From: Cohnella algarum
Lineage (GTDB): Bacteria; Bacillota; Bacilli; Paenibacillales; Paenibacillaceae
Assembly (NCBI RefSeq): GCF_016937515.1
Contig: NZ_JAFHKM010000002.1
Location: 682,001-746,000, forward strand
DNA: 64,000 nucleotides
Direction: 5' to 3'
Both the position numbers and the translations under genes were made by a program. Numbering within the stretch: position 1 is the first letter of the stretch; each line of letters begins with the position of its first letter. This document shows positions 59,931-64,000 of the stretch, piece after piece. The notes under the pieces were generated by a model. It had not been told where the DNA came from, did no database searches, and worked only from the letters and a program-made list of their open reading frames with translations.

Positions 59931-60574
59931 CGATCTATCCACGCATCCCGTGCGGGATGCGACGAGCGGGACGCCGGCGCCGCCGATCTGATGATATTAT
60001 TTCAATCCACGCATCCCGCACGGGATGCGACATACCATCATCTGGAGTAGTATCGGACGGAAAGATTTCAATCCACGCATCCCGCACGGGATGCGACCAA
60101 CGGACGCGGCCAATATATACCGGGTTTCGAAATTTCAATCCACGCATCCCGCACGGGATGCGACGACTTTCGGCGGCTCGTAGGGGCAGTACATTTTCAT
60201 ATTTCAATCCACGCATCCCGCACGGGATGCGACGGCCACCTCCGTAAGGAGGCTTGGGCTGGACTTGCGATTTCAATCCACGCATCCCGCACGGGATGCG
60301 ACCCGCTTGCGGCCGTCCCAAACCCTTTCAGGCTGCTGATTTCAATCCACGCATCCCGCACGGGATGCGACTCGGGACGATGCGGACGAAATTATTGGAT
60401 GGTGATTTCAATCCACGCATCCCGCACGGGATGCGACGCCTACGTACCGACGCTGGACGAAACGCTATCGGGATATTTCAATCCACGCATCCCGCACGGG
60501 ATGCGACATAAACTTTTCTGCTCGCGAGGGGAAGGTGCGGAATTTCAATCCACGCATCCCGCACGGGATGCGAC
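59931..60574 (-). CRISPR. Type I-C CRISPR array, 10 repeats and 9 spacers
   Basis: Ten 33-bp repeats start at 59931, 59999, 60065, 60132, 60201, 60270, 60339, 60405, 60475 and 60542. Read leftwards the repeat begins GTCGCATCCCGTGCGGGATG and ends GTGGATTGAAAT, the typical I-C form, with the internal palindrome GCATCCCG/CGGGATGC. Spacers are 33-37 bp and all different. Repeats 2-10 look identical; the leftmost (59931-59963) is degenerate at its GATTGAAAT end and in the loop (CGTGCG to CGCACG). The degenerate copy marks the leader-distal end, so the leader is on the right, next to cas2, and transcription is leftward. The spacer at 60438-60474 has an open frame (YVPTLDETLSG) suggestive of a coding target. 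Confidence 0.97.
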
Positions 60575-60758
60575 AGCGATTTTTCGCCTAAAATTACCCA
60601 AAAATATAACTATACGAGAGAAGAATCGCTTTCAAATCGAAAATAGAAGCCCAAAAAATGTTAATTATCCGAAGCAAATTCCAAAATTTAGAAGAAATTT
60701 GGTGCGAATCCCCCGGGAAAATCATGTGCGCTTCACATTCGCACCACGAGGATTCCCG
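60575..60758 (-). promoter_or_regulatory. CRISPR leader, with cas-operon terminator-like hairpin
   Basis: An AT-rich stretch lies between the cas2 stop and the first repeat. GGTGCGAAT (60701-60709) pairs with ATTCGCACC (60737-60745) and could end the cas transcript. Closer to the array, leftwards, TTGAAA and TATAGT are 15 bp apart, a possible array promoter. Confidence 0.6.
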
Positions 60759-61049
60759 CTACAAAATCAACGGGCCTTCCAAATCAAGGGACTCTTTCAC
60801 TCCGAAATGCTCTACCTTGCCCTTATAATTGTTGCCCAATTGGTAAAAGCGAAGGCTGTCCTGTTCCTCGTCAATCAATTCCAGCAGCTTTAATTTTAGG
60901 ATTTTAAACTCCGTGGCGTCAACTACGCATTCGAATACGGAATTTTGTACGCGTTGCCCGTAGGCCTGGCATGCCTTTGAAACTTGACGCAATCGCCTTT
61001 GTCCTGCGCTGTTAACCGTACTTACATCATACGTGATGAGTACCAGCAT
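60759..61049 (-). CDS. cas2: CRISPR-associated endonuclease Cas2
   Basis: A 96-residue ferredoxin-fold protein that joins Cas1 in the spacer-integration complex. The first strand with its Asp reads MLVLITYDVST, followed by the Arg-rich helix GQRRLRQVSKACQAYGQRVQ and SVFECVVDATEF. I chose ATG 61049, which follows TAGGTGA; a GTG at 61058 lies on the ribosome binding site. It starts 10 bases past the cas1 stop and is the last gene before the leader. Confidence 0.95.
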   Translation of the reverse strand: MLVLITYDVSTVNSAGQRRLRQVSKACQAYGQRVQNSVFECVVDATEFKILKLKLLELIDEEQDSLRFYQLGNNYKGKVEHFGVKESLDLEGPLIL

Positions 61050-61058
61050 TGAGATCAC

Positions 61059-62090
61059 CTACTTCCACAAAAAGGGCGGGTACTCGTCCAGATCGTTGCG
61101 CAAATGACGGGCCAACAGTAAGGCTTGAACGTGCGGGACCAGCCCCCAGGAAATTTTTTCTCCCAGATACGGATGCACGATCTTCTCCTGCTTCCTGTTC
61201 TGCCATGCGGTCAGAAAGGTTTTTCTTGCCTCGTCTTTCATGATGACGGCGCCGTTTTCTTTTTTCAAAAAGTCATCCTTGCCCACGATTCTCTTGTTTA
61301 TGAGCGACAGCACGAACTTGTCCGCATAGATGCTTCGCAACTCTTCCATCAAGTCCAACGCTAGCGAGACCCTGCCCGGACGGTCGCGATGCATAAAGCC
61401 GACGTATGCGTCCAGCCCGACGCCTTCCAGTGCGGACGCCATGTCGTGGGCCAATAGCGTGTAGGAGAGCGAAAGCATCGCATTCACGTTGTCCAACGGC
61501 GGCCTTCGGGAACGGGAGCGAAAAACGAAATCCTCCTTCTGCTGAAGGATCATGCGGTCGAACAGCTTGTTATAGCACACGGCCGCTTGCCCTTCGAACC
61601 CTCTCAACCGCTCCAAATCTTCGCATGATCTTGCGTCCGACAGGATGGCTGAAAGCTGGGCCGAAGCTTCTTTAAAACGATCGACGTCGATGCGCAACGG
61701 ATAGTCGCGCGTCATCCTCTCGATCATCCATTTCTGGTTATAAATTTTTCCGACGATAAAATTGCTCGCGATTTTCGCGGACATTCGCTCGTCTTCCGAG
61801 ATCCGGTACTGCTTTTTTCTCAGGACGACGTTGCCCTGGCTTTGCCCGACGACTCTGGCCAGAAAACGGCCGTTCATCGTCAGAAACGTCAAGGAGATAT
61901 TGCGCTCCGCGCAATATCCCATGAGTGCCGGGCTGGCGCCGGTGTATCCGAAAGCGACGATTCCCTCCAGATTGTGCAGCGGCAGCCTCCCCAATTTCTC
62001 CTGATCTTTCGTCAGCACCACGTTATCGCCGTCGAGCGCCAAATAAACGTCCGGTTGGTTGACGAACAAGGTGTTCAGCAGCTTTTTCAT
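61059..62090 (-). CDS. cas1: CRISPR-associated endonuclease Cas1 (type I-C)
   Basis: The integrase of spacer acquisition, 343 residues. The N-terminal beta domain (DVYLALDGDNVVLTKDQEKL, GYTGASPALMGYCAERNISL) leads to the helical catalytic domain with Glu in GFEGQAAVCYNKLFDRMI, His in VGFMHRDRPGRVSLALDLME, and the following Asp/Glu. Its ATG overlaps the cas4 stop (ATGA). Length and motifs are normal, and with Cas2 and Cas4 a complete adaptation module is present. Confidence 0.96.
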   Translation of the reverse strand: MKKLLNTLFVNQPDVYLALDGDNVVLTKDQEKLGRLPLHNLEGIVAFGYTGASPALMGYCAERNISLTFLTMNGRFLARVVGQSQGNVVLRKKQYRISEDERMSAKIASNFIVGKIYNQKWMIERMTRDYPLRIDVDRFKEASAQLSAILSDARSCEDLERLRGFEGQAAVCYNKLFDRMILQQKEDFVFRSRSRRPPLDNVNAMLSLSYTLLAHDMASALEGVGLDAYVGFMHRDRPGRVSLALDLMEELRSIYADKFVLSLINKRIVGKDDFLKKENGAVIMKDEARKTFLTAWQNRKQEKIVHPYLGEKISWGLVPHVQALLLARHLRNDLDEYPPFLWK

Positions 62091-62743
62091 TCCTTGATTT
62101 TCCCTTCAATATAACTTTTGACCGTCCGTTTGTTCATCATTTCGGGCAAGCAAATGGATTGAAGGGAACAACTGCGGCAGTATGCTCCTGTTTTCACTTT
62201 GGGCGTGTACCTCCGCCGGTAATAATCCTGCATTTCGGCGACGACGGCTCGGACTTTGCTTTTGAGATCGGCAGTCAACGGCACTTCGACCCGGTGCTTG
62301 ATCTCGTTGTAATACAGGTAGCCCAGATTGACTTCGCACAAAAGCATCTCTTCCAGGCAAAGAGCTTGCGCGGCAAGCTGCAAGACGTCTTCTTCGCCTT
62401 TTTTCGGCTTGCCGCGCTTGTATTCGACCGGATAGGCGACGTACCTGCCTTCCGCCCCCTGGATTTCAACTCCGTTGTCGTCCCGGATAAACTCGACCAC
62501 GTCGCAGATCCCGGTAACGCCGAGGCTTTCGGATTTAACAGGCATGGCGCGAACGGTCAGCTTGTCTCCCCGCTTTTCTCTCGTAAACGGTTTGTCCGCA
62601 TTTCGGTGAAGATGCTGCCCTTCGACCGTTCGAACATTTTCCGCCCATTGCTGTTCGATGTGAATGAACGCCCATTGCCGTTTGCAAAATTGAAAATGCT
62701 GAATGCCCGAAAGCATCAAGTAGGAGTCTTCTTTATCGTCCAT
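62087..62743 (-). CDS. cas4: CRISPR-associated Cas4
   Basis: A RecB-like Fe-S nuclease of 218 residues that trims prespacers and checks the PAM. Seen: the first cluster Cys in QHFQFCKRQW, the nuclease Asp in GICDVVEF and Glu/Lys in PVEYKRGKPK, and three C-terminal cysteines in YCRSCSLQSICLPEM. It overlaps cas7 by 11 nt and cas1 by 4 nt. Typical of type I-C. Confidence 0.95.
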   Translation of the reverse strand: MDDKEDSYLMLSGIQHFQFCKRQWAFIHIEQQWAENVRTVEGQHLHRNADKPFTREKRGDKLTVRAMPVKSESLGVTGICDVVEFIRDDNGVEIQGAEGRYVAYPVEYKRGKPKKGEEDVLQLAAQALCLEEMLLCEVNLGYLYYNEIKHRVEVPLTADLKSKVRAVVAEMQDYYRRRYTPKVKTGAYCRSCSLQSICLPEMMNKRTVKSYIEGKIKE

Positions 62744-63596
62744 CGATCGTTTCGACTTCCAATCCTTCCAGCGGCGATACGGAAAATTTGTAATCTTCGA
62801 ACGATTTCGGCTCTTCCGCGGTTTTCTCCCACTTCAGGGAGCGATGGACCTTGGCTGATGAAAATTGGCCCAATTTGGACCGGTGCTCCCACCAGTAAAC
62901 CTTGTGCACTTCCATGCTGCCTTCCGGTCTGGCGGACGAAGCGTCGTTTTCGAACAAAGAGACGAGCGCTTCTTTGATCTTGAGGGCATCCTCGTTCGTG
63001 AATCCGGTTTTTTCGGCTAGTTGCGTATTGATGCTGCCATAAAAAACGTAAACGCCCGCGTCGACGCGATGCTTCATGCCCATCGTATCCGAAGAACGCT
63101 TCTCCCCCGGTTCGGAGTTGACGCTTTTCGTAATTTGCGTGCTCGTAATATCGATCGGATCGAGGCTTGTCGCAGTGTGGATCGAAACGGGCCCCCGAAC
63201 CCCGACGGAAACGCCGGCCCCCGATTTATCGGCTTTAAAAGCGAACACCTGGCCGAAACTGCGAACGTCGATCCATTCCTGGCAGGCGATACGGGCAAAG
63301 TCGTCGCTCGAGCCCGTCTTCGATTTCAAAATTTTCTCCAGTTCGGCATTGCCGTCGGCCCGTTCTCTCAAGCTGTTGTAAGCATCCGACTTGCGGTCGT
63401 TCGATTGGACGAAAATCGATTCGCCCATATCCTGAAGGCGATTGCGAATTTTCCGCTTCAGCGCGACGTCCGAAATCTCGCCGTAACCGTCGTAGTTTTG
63501 GCGAGGACGGTTGCCGTTCAACGGATCTCCGTTCGGATTTGCTTTGATGACGGACAAAACGACGGCAAAATCAATTTTTCGGTCCAGTGTGCTCAT
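62733..63596 (-). CDS. cas7: Type I-C Cascade backbone protein Cas7 (Csd2)
   Basis: A 287-residue RAMP protein that polymerises along the crRNA. The family start is clear (FAVVLSVIKANPNGDPLNGN), as are the following GNRPRQNYDGYGEISDVALK and the central ITKSVN and MGMKHRVDAGVYVFYGSIN. ATG at 63596 follows AGGGAGA. It lies 17 bases after the cas8c stop, in the standard I-C order cas8c-cas7-cas4-cas1-cas2. Confidence 0.95.
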   Translation of the reverse strand: MSTLDRKIDFAVVLSVIKANPNGDPLNGNRPRQNYDGYGEISDVALKRKIRNRLQDMGESIFVQSNDRKSDAYNSLRERADGNAELEKILKSKTGSSDDFARIACQEWIDVRSFGQVFAFKADKSGAGVSVGVRGPVSIHTATSLDPIDITSTQITKSVNSEPGEKRSSDTMGMKHRVDAGVYVFYGSINTQLAEKTGFTNEDALKIKEALVSLFENDASSARPEGSMEVHKVYWWEHRSKLGQFSSAKVHRSLKWEKTAEEPKSFEDYKFSVSPLEGLEVETIDGR

Positions 63597-63613
63597 TCCG
63601 ATCTCTCCCTTAA

Positions 63614-64000
63614 TTAAATGGATTGTTCGCTTGCGTCGTCCTGACTTTCTTTCTTCTGGTAGAGTTCATGCCGCTGACTGTAAAAACCGAGCAAATACAA
63701 CCCGGACAACGGCTTATTGTTAAACTGATCCGGCGGGATGCGCGAGCCGATTTCGTCGATAATCTTCGACAAATAGGTCGCCTTCGTTCCCAGTCTGGCT
63801 TGATACGGCTGCAAGCTCGTTTGAATGGTCGCCCATGTCCTCGCCGGATGCCGGGAGAACGCGTTCATATAGCGGATCGCATTGGTCGCACGGCTTTCTT
63901 CGGAACCGAGCGCCCGTCTCTCCAGCACGTCGGCGACAGCAAGCAATCGGCCGAACAAATAATCGCGCTCATTGTTATGAACGTCCAGTGCCACACGCTT
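63614..64000 (-). CDS. cas8c: Type I-C Cascade large subunit Cas8c (Csd1), C-terminal part
   Basis: The frame is open from the window's right edge to the stop at 63614, about 128 codons. The end matches Csd1 C-termini: NNERDYLFGRLLAVADVLER, TNAIRYMNAFSRHPARTW and SGLYLLGFYSQRHELYQKK. It would recognise the PAM and hold the Cas7 backbone. cas5c and cas3 are expected beyond the window. Confidence 0.93.
   Translation of the reverse strand, partial: KRVALDVHNNERDYLFGRLLAVADVLERRALGSEESRATNAIRYMNAFSRHPARTWATIQTSLQPYQARLGTKATYLSKIIDEIGSRIPPDQFNNKPLSGLYLLGFYSQRHELYQKKESQDDASEQSI

Overview
The window looks like a chromosome segment of a high-GC, spore-forming member of the Paenibacillaceae (Paenibacillus/Cohnella type). 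The basis is Firmicute-style AGGAGG ribosome binding sites with GTG/TTG starts, a CdaS-type (sporulation) diadenylate cyclase, a lipoprotein PotD-type binding protein, and type I-C CRISPR genes. This is inferred from gene content, not from a database search.

Layout. 1-4740 is a mobile-element zone: a truncated IS1380 copy, a small putative nuclease/winged-helix gene, and a complete 3.0-kb TniA/TniB-like transposon with terminal repeats and a 7-bp target duplication. 5.2-5.6 kb holds queD. 6.0-17.5 kb is one long leftward operon of twelve genes: a spermidine/putrescine-type ABC importer, a nucleoside phosphorylase, a PfkB kinase, a PsuG-like glycosidase, an amidohydrolase, an amidase, an isochorismatase-like hydrolase, a cupin and an FAH-family enzyme. 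A creatininase-family gene and a frameshifted PucR-type regulator diverge from it. Together they look like an uptake and breakdown pathway for a (modified or C-) nucleoside or related N-heterocycle.

20.4-27.7 kb is a polymorphic-toxin locus: a very large secreted subtilase / beta-sandwich / HINT / AHH-nuclease protein followed by two tandem Imm11-like immunity genes. 27.9-31.1 kb is an IS1380 element into which an IS5-type element has inserted, and both target duplications are visible. 31.7-35.9 kb encodes a GH30 and a GH3 glycosidase. 36.7-45 kb carries an iron-type alcohol dehydrogenase, an unrecognised membrane-protein operon, an orphan REC-BTAD regulator, a HAD phosphatase, and a fabF gene divergent from an MmyB-like regulator around a shared palindrome. 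45.3-48.7 kb is a partly decayed MFS/oxidoreductase/Rrf2 locus plus a methyltransferase. 48.9-59.9 kb holds a zinc alcohol dehydrogenase, an AAA ATPase, a two-gene chromate transporter divergent from a ROK regulator, an MFS exporter with a possible leader peptide, cdaS, and a NarL-type two-component pair. 59.9-64.0 kb is a type I-C CRISPR array with cas2, cas1, cas4, cas7 and part of cas8c.

The most unusual pattern is not a gene. At least six intergenic loci carry tandem repeats unrelated in sequence but sharing one architecture: a 51-54-bp unit (52 bp exactly in most) with one palindrome per unit, always next to the 3' end of a gene or gene remnant. 52 bp is close to five DNA helical turns, so the palindromes lie on one face of the helix. 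Two other arrays (18 bp and 23 bp units) lack the palindrome.
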